Part shown: positions 16,127 through 24,256 of the stretch, piece after piece | How positions within the stretch are numbered: position 1 is the stretch's first letter | Layout: the number at the start of each line of letters is the position of its first letter | Assembly: GCF_900102015.1 (NCBI RefSeq) | Contig: NZ_FNAT01000001.1 | Span: 124,001 to 188,000 of the forward strand | Source of the DNA: Limimaricola pyoseonensis | Lineage (GTDB): Bacteria; Pseudomonadota; Alphaproteobacteria; Rhodobacterales; Rhodobacteraceae | DNA: 64,000 nucleotides | Direction of reading: 5' to 3' | The notes under the pieces: generated by a model | Seen by the model: only the letters and a program-made list of their open reading frames with translations | What the model was told of the DNA's origin: nothing | Databases searched by the model: none | Made by a program: the position numbers and the translations under genes

Positions 16127-16885
16127 TTAATCTGCTGTCGTGAGGTTGTGCGCTTCCAGGTTGCTGCGGGTGAACCAGATGGTCTCCAGCATCGCGGCAC
16201 TGGCAGCGCTCGCGTCATGCCGCTCGATCGCTTCGAGCACATGGCAATGGTTGACGAGGTTGCTCCGGAAGCTCTGAAGATGCGCATCCGTAGCCACTAC
16301 GAAGAGCAGCCCGAGCACGGCATCGAGCGCGGAGTCGAATGCCTCGAGAATAGGATTGCCGGTGGCGGCAAGAATGGCGAGATGGAACGCTCGGTCCGCC
16401 CGAATGGCCCCATCAAGGTCGCTGACCTCTGCAGCCAACGCCATATCCCCGTAGGCGCGGCGAATTTCCATGATTTGGATATTGCTGGCCCGCTTGGCGG
16501 CAAAGGCTGCGGCTGCGGGCTCGATGACCTCTCTGGCTTCATCGATGGCCTTGCACAGCTCGGCATTGATGACCCCGTCGGAGGTCATCCAGAGCAGCAC
16601 GTCCCGATTGAGGATGTTCCAGTTACGGCGGGGAAGAACCTTGGTTCCGTGGCGCGTGCGAACCTCCACCATGCCCAGCGCGACCAGTGTCTTGACTGCT
16701 TCCCGCAAGGTCGAGCGGCTAACGCCCAACTCGGCGACCAAATCTGCCTCGACGGGGAGAACCTCCCCCTCGGCAACCTCGCCGGTCGCAATCCGTCGGC
16801 CCAGGCATTCGAGTGCTTCGGCCACCTTTGCCGGTCGTTGCGAGGTCCCGGAGGCCTTCGGTCGTTCCTGTCCCTGCGTCTCCAT
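16127..16885 (-). CDS. GntR-family transcriptional regulator, FadR subfamily (FCD domain)
   Basis: The 252-residue protein has an N-terminal winged helix (about residues 20-90) with LPVEADLVAELGVSRSTLRE and VKTLVALGMVEVRTRHGTKV, and a C-terminal all-helical FCD domain. Metal- or ligand-contacting residues typical of FCD are present: a Glu/Arg-rich AREVIEPAAAA helix, Asp/His in DRAFHLAILAATGNP, and His in LVNHCHVLEAIERHDA. Members control sugar-acid and carboxylate pathways and usually repress until a pathway acid binds. It is the first gene of the island operon and has three operator-like repeats just upstream, so autoregulation of the whole operon is likely. Confidence 0.9.
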   Translation of the reverse strand: METQGQERPKASGTSQRPAKVAEALECLGRRIATGEVAEGEVLPVEADLVAELGVSRSTLREAVKTLVALGMVEVRTRHGTKVLPRRNWNILNRDVLLWMTSDGVINAELCKAIDEAREVIEPAAAAFAAKRASNIQIMEIRRAYGDMALAAEVSDLDGAIRADRAFHLAILAATGNPILEAFDSALDAVLGLLFVVATDAHLQSFRSNLVNHCHVLEAIERHDASAASAAMLETIWFTRSNLEAHNLTTAD

Positions 16886-16920
16886 CCGTGGACGTTTCCC
16901 CCCTCACCACGCTCACGAGC

Positions 16921-16985
16921 ATTGATCGGATGAATCGACGGACATGTCAATGATCTGATCATTATATGCCATTGGTCGGATCATT
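16921..16985. promoter_or_regulatory. Cluster of three operator-like repeats upstream of the GntR operon
   Basis: Three 15-bp sites share the pattern A(T/A)TG(A/G)TC(G/T)GAT(C/G)A(T/A)T: ATTGATCGGATGAAT at 16921-16935, AATGATCTGATCATT at 16949-16963 (a perfect 6-3-6 inverted repeat) and ATTGGTCGGATCATT at 16971-16985. Their TGGTC/GATCA form resembles FadR-subfamily operators. They stand 36-100 bp before the regulator start codon. Confidence 0.6.
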
Positions 16986-17114
16986 ATCGCAAATGGAGGC
17001 GGGTTGGGGGGTGAGACTTGAGGCCGAGACTGTAAGCCATACCTTCGAACTCGCCCCGGTTCCGACCGGACAAGCAGGCATGAACTATCGGGGCTTTGGC
17101 ATAAGCCTGAGCAC

Positions 17115-17417
17115 ATGCCGATGTCCGACTACGAGGCCATCAACGAGGGCAGCCGTAGGCGTTACCTGTTCTCGGCCGAAAAGCTACGGATTGTCGAAGT
17201 GACGGAGAACGGAACCAGCGTCTCGGTGGTCGCGCGCTACAATGGTGTAGCGGCAAACCTATTGTATCTTAGGCGGCGCCTGATGCTCGGCGACGGCCTT
17301 CGGGGCGGTGTCTTCGGTGTTCGACAGGGTGGTGTACCTAAGTGGCAGTCCCGATCGAGAGGGAAAGGGGCCCCATTTTCGGACTCTGTCGCGGAAGGCG
17401 CGTCTTCTTGCGTCTGA
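17115..17417 (+). pseudogene. Decayed insertion-sequence OrfA (IS3/IS66-type transposase helix-turn-helix)
   Basis: From 17115 to about 17300 the frame gives SRRRYLFSAEKLRIVEVTE, then SVSVVARYNGVAANLLYLRR and a short LMLGDGLRG. This is the transposase_8 helix-turn-helix found in OrfA/TnpA of IS2-like and IS66-like elements, usually ending in a WRR motif. After that the frame loses similarity and stops at 17417; no OrfB, catalytic DDE region or terminal inverted repeats can be seen. It is therefore a fragment. It lies about 70 nt before the right island border. Confidence 0.6.
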
Positions 17418-17488
17418 CGCTCGATTTGCCGCTATTGCGAGGATGAACCTCATTTAAAATCAGGCAGTTGTTGGCTGTCTCACCCACA

Positions 17489-17534
17489 ATTTGTGATCAG
17501 TGGGTCGGGGGTTTGAGTCTATCCGGGGACACCA
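17489..17534 (+). repeat. Right attachment-site repeat (partial tRNA-Thr copy)
   Basis: This 46-nt stretch aligns without gaps to the 3' half of tRNA-Thr at 9484-9529, with six substitutions (at 17495, 17510, 17514, 17521, 17524 and 17529). It includes the 3' side of the anticodon stem, the variable and T arms, and ACACCA. No 5' half precedes it, so it cannot be a functional tRNA. Confidence 0.85.
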
Positions 17535-17571
17535 TCGCGGCGCTTTGCCGCGGCCGGCATCGACCTTCAGC

Positions 17572-17949
17572 TTACTCCGCAGCCAGACCGCCGCCCTTGC
17601 GGCGTGCGACCTGCTGGGCCACGGCCTCGACCAGTTCGTCGGGGGTGGAGGGCTTGGCGCAGACGGTGCAGCCGGGATAGCGCCGCCCGTGATCGAGCGC
17701 GCGGATATGGCCGGAATGGAAGACCAGCCGTACGTCCTGGGCCTGCAGCCGGTCGGCCAGCGGGTCGACCTCGCCGTCGGCCAGCCGCACGTCCAGGAAA
17801 CCGATCTCGGGCAGGGCCCGCTCGACGCGCTCGAGCGCCTCGGCCACGGTGGCGTAGGGGCCGTCCACCTCGTGGCCGGCCTCTTCCAGCGTGTCCTTGA
17901 TGTCCCATCCGATCAGAAGCTCGTCCTCGACGAGCAGTATCTTTGCCAT
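17572..17949 (-). CDS. Single-domain response regulator
   Basis: The 125-residue protein is a receiver domain and nothing else. The acidic pair is in ILLVEDELLIG, the phospho-acceptor is Asp53 in IGFLDVRLADGE, and the conserved Lys is in CAKPST. It ends with the last receiver helix plus a short basic tail. Its start is 3 nt after the stop of the large CheB-CheR-HWE kinase, and receivers with this FLD/VRL wording are common partners of HWE/HisKA_2 kinases. With no output domain it probably relays or drains phosphate, or acts by protein contact. The pairing is inferred from operon position. Confidence 0.88.
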   Translation of the reverse strand: MAKILLVEDELLIGWDIKDTLEEAGHEVDGPYATVAEALERVERALPEIGFLDVRLADGEVDPLADRLQAQDVRLVFHSGHIRALDHGRRYPGCTVCAKPSTPDELVEAVAQQVARRKGGGLAAE

Positions 17950-17952
17950 GTG

Positions 17953-20900
17953 TCAGCCGGGTTGATGCGCGTGTTTGGTCAACGTCCACTCGAAGATGGT
18001 GCCGTCGCGGCGATTGTCCAGCTCGGCCCCGAGCTGGCGGGCCGAGATCTCGACCAGACGTGATCCGAACCCCCCGGCCGAGCCCGACGCGGGGTCGTGC
18101 GCCGGCTTGGTCTCGCGCCAGATCAGGCGCCAGCCCCCGTCGCCCTGCGCCTCCCAGGAGATGTCGAGGCTGCCGTCGCCGTCGCGCAGGGCGCCGTATT
18201 TCGCGGCGTTGGTCGCCCATTCGTGCAGGATCAGCGCCAGCGGCGTCACCTCCTGCGGCTCGGCCTCGATCGCGGGGCCGGAGGCCGACAGCGGCACCTG
18301 TCCGGCATAGGGCTCCAGCATGGCGGCGACGAGATCGCCGAAGGGCACGCCGTGCAGCCCCTCGAGGTCGTTGGTCAGCGCATGCGCCCGCCCGAGGCCG
18401 GCGATCTTGCCGCGAAGGCTCGCGGCCAGGTCCTCCTTGTCGGCGGCGCCACGCGCCGTGGTCGTCACCAGCGCGCTGATCACCGCGAAGAGGTTCTTCA
18501 CGCGGTGATTCATCTCGCGGATCATCAGCTCGCGCGTCTCGGCGGCGTGACGGTCGGCGGTGACGTCGAAGGTCACGCCGATCATCCGCCGCTCCGACCG
18601 GCCGCTGACCAGCCGGCCGAGGCTGCGCAGGTGGCGCGGCCGCTCGCCCTGCGGCGCGATCAGGCGCAGCTCGGCCGCGAAATCGCGCCCCTCGGACAGG
18701 CTGGTCTCGAGGCTGTCGCGCATGGCCTCGCGGTCCTGCGGCACGATCCGGGCCAGCAGCCGCTCGACCGGGTGGCTGCCGGCGCCGGTCAGGCCCAGCA
18801 GCTCGGCCTGCACGCTGTCGACCGAGATCTGCCCGGTTTCGGGGCTGTAGTCCCAGATCCCGATCCGGGCGAGGCGCAGCGCCAGTTCCAGCTGCTCGCG
18901 CTCGCGGCCGAGCTGGTCCTGCAGCGCCAGCACCTCGGTGATGTCGCTGAAGACCAGCGTCGCACCGTCGCGGCGGCCGTCGAGCAGCCGGTAGGGCCGC
19001 ACGTTCAGCATCCATTGCTTCGTGCCGTCGCCCTGCGCGATCCTGAGCCGCACGTCCTCTTCGCCCGCCACCACGCGGCGCGCGGCGTCGAGGAAGCCGT
19101 CATCGGCCAGCAGGCTCGAGACATGCGACAGCGGCCGCCCCTTGTCGCCGGGTTGCAGCGGGAAGATCGCCAGCGCCGCCTCGGTGTAGCTGCGCAGCCG
19201 CATGTCGCCGTCGAGCACCACCACCGGCAGGCGGGTGGAATCGAAGAAGTTCTTCAGGTCGTCATTGGCGACGCTGAGCTGGTCGACCTTGACCTTGAGC
19301 TCGTCGTTGACGGTCGAGAGCTCCTCGTTGGTCGATTGCAGCTCCTCGTTCATCGACATCATTTCTTCGTTGGAGCTCTTCAGCTCCTCGTTCGCGGTCT
19401 CGAGCTGCTCGGTCTTGTCGCGCAGCTGCCGCCGCGTGTGGCGCAGTTCGCCCTCGAGCATCTCGACCTGGCCGTCGGAGGGGCCGATCTCCAGCAGGTC
19501 GTCGTCAGGCTCGGCCTCGAAGGCGTCGGTGTCGCGGAACACCAGGAGCACCGTCTCGTCGGCCAGCGGATCGGCGATCACGTCGAGCCGCTGGCGGCCG
19601 AACTCGGCGCGCACCTCGATGTCGCGGGAAATGACCCGGCGGCGGTTGTCGAGCGCCTCGCGCATCAGCGGCATCAGCACCTCGCGCAGGCCGGGCCGGG
19701 CGGCCTGCGCCGCCGCGCCGCCGCCGGCCGCGGAAAACTCGAAGTAGCGCCCGAGCCGGCCGTGGCTCTCGATCATCGTGCCGTCGCGGTCGAGTACCAC
19801 GCAGGGCCGGGCGTAGCGCTCGGCCAGCCGCTGCAGCGCGAGGCCGGGCTGGGGCGCGCGCTCGCGGCTTTCCCAGCGCTCGGCGCCGCTGCCGGCGCGG
19901 CTGGCGATGCTGCGCGCGGCGGGCAGCTCGATCGGGTAGCGCCCCCGGGTCTCGCCGCGCCGGAAAATCCGCGCCTTGTGGTCGAGCGGCGCGAACATCT
20001 CCTCGTGGCGGCCGATGCTCTCGGAGGGGCCGAGGAACAGGACGCCCTCGGGCTCCAGCGCGTAGTGGAAGATCGGCAGCACGCCGCTTTGCAGCCGTTC
20101 GCCGAAATAGATGAACAGGTTGCGGCAGGAGATCAGCGACAGCCGCGAGAAGGGCGGATCCTTGATCACGCTGTGCGGCGAGAAGCGGATCATCTCGCGC
20201 AGCTGCGGCGCGATGCGGAAATGGTCGCCGTGCTGGATCGTGTAGCTGTCGCGCAGCGCCTCGGGGATGTCCGGCAGAGCCGGGGTCAGGTAGCGCCCCT
20301 CGCGGGCGATCTCCAGCATCTGCTCGTCGATGTCGGTGGCGAAGATCTGCAGCCGCGGCGCGCGCTCCTGCGCGCGGCACTCCTCGGCGAAGAGCATGGC
20401 GATGGAATAGGCCTCCTCGCCGCTCGAGCAGCCCGGCACCCAGACCCGGATGTCGTCCTCGTCGCGCGCGGCCGCGACCATCGGCGCGATCACCGTCTCG
20501 CGCAGCGCCTCGAAATGCTCGGGGTCGCGGAAGAAGCGGGTGACGTTGATCAGAAGGTCGCGCAGCAGCGCGCGGGCCTCGGTCCGGTCGCCGCGCAGCC
20601 GCGAGCGGTAGCGCGACGGATCCTCGATCTGCATCACCTGCATGCGGCGCTGGATGCGCCGGGCCAGCGTGGTGTGCTTGTAGCCCGAGAAGTCGTGACC
20701 GGTCTGCTCGTGCAGCGCCTCGCAGATCTCGTCGATCTGGTCGCCGGTGCCGGCCACCGTGTCGGAGCCGCCGATGGCGCGGGCGAAGTAGTCGCGCAGC
20801 CGCGGCAGGATCTCGGAGGGGCGCAGCACGAAATCGACGAGCCCGGTGCCCACCGCCGAGCGTGGCATGCCGTCGTAACGCGCGGTCTCGGGCGCCTGCA

Positions 20901-21393
20901 CCAGAGCCAGACCGCCGTTTTCCTTGACCGCGCGCAGCCCGAGCGTGCCGTCGGCGCCGGTACCTGACAGGATCACGCAGGCCGACAGCGTGCGCGCGTC
21001 CTCGCCCAGCGAGACGAAGAAGTCGTCGATCGGCCGGCGCAGGCCGCGCGGCTCGGCGAAGGGAGTGAGCTCGAGCGCGCCGCCGGCGATCTCCAGCCCG
21101 TGGCCGGGCGGGATGATGTAGACATGGTCGGGCTGCACCCGCTCGCCCGCCTCGGCCTGCCGCACGGTCAGCGCGGTGTGCCGGCTCAGCAGCTCGGCCA
21201 GCAGGCTGTCGTGGTTGGGGTCGAGGTGCTGGACCACGACATAGGCCATGCCGGTGGGCAGCCGCGCCTCCGAGAGCATCTCGCGCAGCGCCTCGAGCCC
21301 GCCGGCCGAGGCGCCGATGCCGACCACCGGCAGGGCGGTGTCCGTCGTCTCGGCCCGGTTGTCGGCCCGGTTCCCGGCGCCGTCCTCAGCCAT
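17953..21393 (-). CDS. CheB-CheR-PAS-PAS-HWE histidine kinase hybrid
   Basis: The 1146-residue cytoplasmic protein has the order CheB methylesterase (about 20-200; Ser29, His56 and Asp148 of the catalytic triad present), CheR methyltransferase (about 215-475; SAM site VPGCSSGEEAYS), a low-similarity PAS-like part, a long coiled coil rich in Asn/Glu (about 640-715), two PAS domains (about 715-820 and 835-945) and a C-terminal HWE-family kinase with His963 (REMNHRVKN), N-box HEWATNAAKYGA and the W-x-E of LIWRE. No membrane segment is seen. The start overlaps the LOV gene stop by 8 nt (ATGGCTGA). Such hybrids are known, but their stimuli are mostly unknown; coupling to the LOV protein suggests light or redox input. 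Confidence 0.92.
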   Translation of the reverse strand: MAEDGAGNRADNRAETTDTALPVVGIGASAGGLEALREMLSEARLPTGMAYVVVQHLDPNHDSLLAELLSRHTALTVRQAEAGERVQPDHVYIIPPGHGLEIAGGALELTPFAEPRGLRRPIDDFFVSLGEDARTLSACVILSGTGADGTLGLRAVKENGGLALVQAPETARYDGMPRSAVGTGLVDFVLRPSEILPRLRDYFARAIGGSDTVAGTGDQIDEICEALHEQTGHDFSGYKHTTLARRIQRRMQVMQIEDPSRYRSRLRGDRTEARALLRDLLINVTRFFRDPEHFEALRETVIAPMVAAARDEDDIRVWVPGCSSGEEAYSIAMLFAEECRAQERAPRLQIFATDIDEQMLEIAREGRYLTPALPDIPEALRDSYTIQHGDHFRIAPQLREMIRFSPHSVIKDPPFSRLSLISCRNLFIYFGERLQSGVLPIFHYALEPEGVLFLGPSESIGRHEEMFAPLDHKARIFRRGETRGRYPIELPAARSIASRAGSGAERWESRERAPQPGLALQRLAERYARPCVVLDRDGTMIESHGRLGRYFEFSAAGGGAAAQAARPGLREVLMPLMREALDNRRRVISRDIEVRAEFGRQRLDVIADPLADETVLLVFRDTDAFEAEPDDDLLEIGPSDGQVEMLEGELRHTRRQLRDKTEQLETANEELKSSNEEMMSMNEELQSTNEELSTVNDELKVKVDQLSVANDDLKNFFDSTRLPVVVLDGDMRLRSYTEAALAIFPLQPGDKGRPLSHVSSLLADDGFLDAARRVVAGEEDVRLRIAQGDGTKQWMLNVRPYRLLDGRRDGATLVFSDITEVLALQDQLGREREQLELALRLARIGIWDYSPETGQISVDSVQAELLGLTGAGSHPVERLLARIVPQDREAMRDSLETSLSEGRDFAAELRLIAPQGERPRHLRSLGRLVSGRSERRMIGVTFDVTADRHAAETRELMIREMNHRVKNLFAVISALVTTTARGAADKEDLAASLRGKIAGLGRAHALTNDLEGLHGVPFGDLVAAMLEPYAGQVPLSASGPAIEAEPQEVTPLALILHEWATNAAKYGALRDGDGSLDISWEAQGDGGWRLIWRETKPAHDPASGSAGGFGSRLVEISARQLGAELDNRRDGTIFEWTLTKHAHQPG

Positions 21394-21928
21394 CGAACTT
21401 GATCCGGGCGATGGTGGCGGCCGATTGCGACAGAAGCTCGGTCGACTGCCGCATCATCAGCCCGAAGTTCTGGGCGATCTCCGAGACCTGGTCGATGCCC
21501 GCGCCGAGCTGGATGTCGTAGCGCTGCGCCTCGGCGCGCGAGCGGCCGCGGTCGAGGTCGAACTGCGAGGCGAAGATCAGCCCCTGGCCGGCGCGGCGCG
21601 CGCGCAGCCGCGACATGAAGATCAGGTTGGTGAAATGCGTGCCGTCCTTGCGCATGTTGGGCACCTCGAAGCGCCCGGCCTCCTGGCCCTCGTCGTCGAG
21701 GAAGGCGCGCATCTTCGCCCGCGCCTCGAGCGCCTCCTCGCCGCGCTGCAGGAAGCGGCAGTTGCGGCCCACAGCCTCGTCGCGCCCGTAGCCGGTGAGC
21801 TTGCAGAAGGCGGCGTTGACCTCGATCAGCGGCTCGTCGGGCAGCTCGGCCGCGCCCAGCGCCAGCGGGATCGGCGCGCTGCGGAGATAGTCCAGCAGCG
21901 GCTGCGGGATCTGCGGGGTCTCGTCCAT
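21386..21928 (-). CDS. Short LOV-domain blue-light sensor protein
   Basis: The 180-residue protein has one PAS/LOV core (about residues 20-130) and a helical C-terminal tail. The photoactive signature GRNCRFLQ is intact, with Cys57 as the adduct-forming cysteine. Further flavin-contact residues are present: Asn in FTNLI and the Gln of IFASQFD, the position that signals adduct formation. No kinase, HTH or STAS domain follows, so it is a short LOV protein like RsLOV of Rhodobacter sphaeroides. The ATG at 21928 has GGAGG close upstream. Overlap with the next gene indicates co-translation, so the HWE kinase is the likely downstream partner. Confidence 0.9.
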   Translation of the reverse strand: MDETPQIPQPLLDYLRSAPIPLALGAAELPDEPLIEVNAAFCKLTGYGRDEAVGRNCRFLQRGEEALEARAKMRAFLDDEGQEAGRFEVPNMRKDGTHFTNLIFMSRLRARRAGQGLIFASQFDLDRGRSRAEAQRYDIQLGAGIDQVSEIAQNFGLMMRQSTELLSQSAATIARIKFDG

Positions 21929-21972
21929 GTCCAGTCCTCCGGGCGCGGGCATCGCGCGGGCGGTTGGGCTCC

Positions 21973-22001
21973 GATCTATCAAGCGTTTGGCCGCCTCACA
22001 A
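21973..22001 (-). promoter_or_regulatory. Predicted promoter of the LOV-kinase operon
   Basis: On the minus strand TTGTGA (22001-21996) and TAGATC (21978-21973) are separated by 17 bp. The LOV start codon is 45 nt downstream of the -10 element. The -10 begins with TAG, as in several other promoters of this window. Confidence 0.35.
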
Positions 22002-22069
22002 TCGGCCGCGATGATACGCCTCGGGGGGCAGGGCCGCCAGCGACGGCCCCGCCCCGGCGGGGAACCGGT

Positions 22070-22099
22070 TTGACGGGGTGCGGCCGCCTGGCCTAGAAA
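22070..22099 (+). promoter_or_regulatory. Predicted promoter of the biotin operon
   Basis: TTGACG (22070-22075) and TAGAAA (22094-22099) are 18 bp apart, and the bioB start is about 31 nt downstream. I searched the spacer for a BioR-like palindrome (TTAT-N2-ATAA) and saw none. Confidence 0.45.
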
Positions 22100-22130
22100 C
22101 ACTCCAGACGCTACAGAGGCAGGACCCGCC

Positions 22131-23108
22131 GTGCTCGACGCCAGCCCCATCCGCAACGACTGGACCCGCGCCGAGGCGCAGGCGATCTTCGACCAGCCGT
22201 TCAACGACCTGCTGTTCCAGGCCCAGACCGTGCACCGGCAGCATTTCGACCCCAACAAGGTCCAGCGCAGCCGGCTTTCCAACATCAAGACCGGCGGCTG
22301 CGCCGAGGATTGCGCCTATTGCAGCCAGTCGGCGCGCAACGGCTCGCACCTCCCGGCCAAGAAGCTGATCGAGGTCGAGCGGGTTCTGGCCGAGGCCCGC
22401 CGCGCCAAGGAGCAGGGCTCGACCCGCTTCTGCATGGGTGCGGCCTGGCGCTCGCCCAAGGAGCGCGACATGGACCAGCTGGTCGCCATGGTCGAGGGCG
22501 TGCGCGCCATGGGCATGGAGACCTGCATGACGCTAGGCATGCTCGACGACGACCAGGTGTTCCGCCTGAAGGATGCCGGTCTCGACTACTACAACCACAA
22601 CATCGACACCTCGGAGCGGTATTACCCCGAGGTGATCACCACCCGCACCTTCGCCGACCGGATCGACACGCTGAACCGCGTGCGCGAGGCCGGGATCAAG
22701 GTCTGCTCGGGCGGCATCCTCGGCATGGGCGAGACCGAGATGGACCGCATCGACATGCTGTTGGCGCTGGCCAACCTGCCGGCGCATCCCGACAGCGTGC
22801 CGATCAACCAGCTGATGCCGATGCCCGACACGCCGCTCGCCGATGCCGAGCCGGTCGAGGGGATCGAGTTCGTCCGCGTCATCGCGCTGGCCCGCATCCT
22901 GATGCCGCGCGCGCATCTGCGGCTTTCGGCCGGGCGCACCTCGATGAGCGCCGAGACCCAGGCGCTGTGCTTCTTCGCCGGCGCCAACTCGATCTTCTCG
23001 GGCGACGTGCTGCTCACGGCCGAGAACCCGGGCGAGGACCGCGATGCCGCGCTGTTCGACCGGCTCGGTCTGGAAGCGATGGAGCCCGGCGAGACCGGGG
23101 CGCGATGA
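22131..23108 (+). CDS. bioB: Biotin synthase BioB
   Basis: The 325-residue radical-SAM enzyme inserts sulfur into dethiobiotin, the last step of biotin synthesis. The [4Fe-4S] motif is Cys57, Cys61, Cys64 in CAEDCAYC, and the [2Fe-2S] ligands lie in [16 protein letters not shown] and KVCSGGI, with the conserved Arg in HLRLSAGR. The YYNHNIDTS segment is a family hallmark. The start is a GTG 31 nt after the predicted promoter. It opens the operon and overlaps bioF by 4 nt (ATGA). Confidence 0.97.
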   Translation: MLDASPIRNDWTRAEAQAIFDQPFNDLLFQAQTVHRQHFDPNKVQRSRLSNIKTGGCAEDCAYCSQSARNGSHLPAKKLIEVERVLAEARRAKEQGSTRFCMGAAWRSPKERDMDQLVAMVEGVRAMGMETCMTLGMLDDDQVFRLKDAGLDYYNHNIDTSERYYPEVITTRTFADRIDTLNRVREAGIKVCSGGILGMGETEMDRIDMLLALANLPAHPDSVPINQLMPMPDTPLADAEPVEGIEFVRVIALARILMPRAHLRLSAGRTSMSAETQALCFFAGANSIFSGDVLLTAENPGEDRDAALFDRLGLEAMEPGETGAR

Positions 23109-24256
23109 GCGCGGCGGCCGGACAGGGCCGCCCCGGATTTCCGCGCCACGCCGAGGCGCTCGACGCGCTGGGCGCGCGCGGGCGCCGGCGGGCGCTGATG
23201 CCCCGCGCCGGGCGCGACTTCTCCTCGAACGACTATCTCGGCCTCGCCGCCTCCGACCTTCTGCGCGACGCCGCGCGCGAGGCCCTAAACCGCGGCGTGG
23301 CGGTGGGCTCCGGCGGCTCGCGGCTGCTTCGGGGCAACGCCGCCGAACACGAGGCGCTGGAGCGCGAGGCCGCCGCCTTCTTCGGCGCCGAGGCCGCGCT
23401 CTACATGGGCGGCGGTTTCCCGGGCAACGTCGCGCTCTTCGCCGCGCTGCCGATGCAGGGCGACCTGGTGCTGCACGACGCGCTGGTCCATGCCAGCGCG
23501 CATGACGGCATGAAGATGGGCCGCGCCGAATGCCGCGCCTTCGCCCATAACGACGCCGGTGCCGCGCGCGACGCCCTGCGGGCCTGGCGGGCCGAGGGAG
23601 GCCGGGGCCGCGCCTGGATCGCCTGCGAGAGCCTCTACTCGATGGAGGGCGACCTCGCGCCGCTCGACGCCCTCGCCGACGTCGCGGCCGAGGACGGCGC
23701 GGTGCTGGTCGTGGACGAGGCGCATGCGACCGGGCTTTACGGCGAGAGGGGGCAGGGGCTGGCGCATGGGCTCGACGCGTCGGTCGACCTCGTCACGCTG
23801 CACACCTGCGGCAAGGCGCTGGGCGCGGTGGGCGGCCTGGTCTGCGGCGACGAGGTGCTGGTCGACACGCTGGTAAACCGCGCCCGAAACTTCGTCTTCT
23901 CGACCGCGCCCTCGCCGCTCGACGCCGCCATCGTGCGCGCGGCCCTGACGATCGTCGCGTCGCGCCCCGATCTGCGCGAGGCCGCCTGGACCAACATCCG
24001 CCGCGCCCACGCGGCCGCTTCCCGCTTTGGCGCTTTCGACACCCAGATCCTGCCGATCCTGATCGGCGAGGACCCCGAGGCCGTCGCCCTGGCGCAGGCG
24101 CTGCAGGCGCGCGGCCACGACGTGCGCGCGATCCGCCCGCCGACCGTGCCGCGCGGCACCGCCCGGCTGCGCGTCTCGATCACCCCCAACGTCACCGGCG
24201 AGGAGATCGACGCGCTCTTCGCCGACCTGCAAGATCTGCGAAGGGCCGCCGCATGA
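23105..24256 (+). CDS. bioF: 8-amino-7-oxononanoate synthase BioF
   Basis: The 383-residue PLP enzyme of the alpha-oxoamine synthase family condenses pimeloyl-ACP (or CoA) with alanine. Visible family features: [10 protein letters not shown] near residue 40, [23 protein letters not shown] with the PLP-contact Asp and His, and the Schiff-base Lys in [13 protein letters not shown]. The ATG overlaps the bioB stop by 4 nt. Its 3' end overlaps bioD by 4 nt. Length is usual for the family. Confidence 0.95.
   Translation: MSAAAGQGRPGFPRHAEALDALGARGRRRALMPRAGRDFSSNDYLGLAASDLLRDAAREALNRGVAVGSGGSRLLRGNAAEHEALEREAAAFFGAEAALYMGGGFPGNVALFAALPMQGDLVLHDALVHASAHDGMKMGRAECRAFAHNDAGAARDALRAWRAEGGRGRAWIACESLYSMEGDLAPLDALADVAAEDGAVLVVDEAHATGLYGERGQGLAHGLDASVDLVTLHTCGKALGAVGGLVCGDEVLVDTLVNRARNFVFSTAPSPLDAAIVRAALTIVASRPDLREAAWTNIRRAHAAASRFGAFDTQILPILIGEDPEAVALAQALQARGHDVRAIRPPTVPRGTARLRVSITPNVTGEEIDALFADLQDLRRAAA

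Larger units (their letters stand above)
9530..17534. mobile_element. Genomic island (about 8 kb) integrated at tRNA-Thr, now immobile
   Basis: The segment lies exactly between an intact tRNA-Thr and a 46-bp copy of its 3' half. It contains a decayed tyrosine-recombinase C-terminus right beside the tRNA, a decayed insertion-sequence OrfA near the far end, and an eight-gene minus-strand operon for uptake and oxidation of a sugar-like acid. The flanking non-coding stretches (9530-9843 and 16986-17488) are visibly richer in A/T than the chromosomal genes on either side. Between about 17300 and 17488 nothing else is recognisable. With no intact integrase and six changes in the right repeat, it looks like an old, fixed acquisition. 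The borders are seen directly; horizontal origin is inferred. Confidence 0.8.

Noticed and set aside
16986-17114. Possible terminal inverted repeat of the IS remnant
   Set aside because: No matching inverted copy was found on the other side of the OrfA fragment.
17259-17453. Minus-strand frame of 64 codons near the right island border, suspected second IS fragment
   Set aside because: It lies in decayed sequence and I could not tie it to a transposase or any other family.
17489-17534. Second tRNA-Thr gene
   Set aside because: Only the 3' half is present; no acceptor 5' strand, D arm or 5' anticodon strand precedes it.
18097-20967. Very long open frame (956 codons) on the plus strand across the kinase gene
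   Set aside because: It is antisense to the CheB-CheR-HWE kinase, has no recognisable domain and the biased His/Arg/Gln/Ala composition of GC-rich shadow frames.
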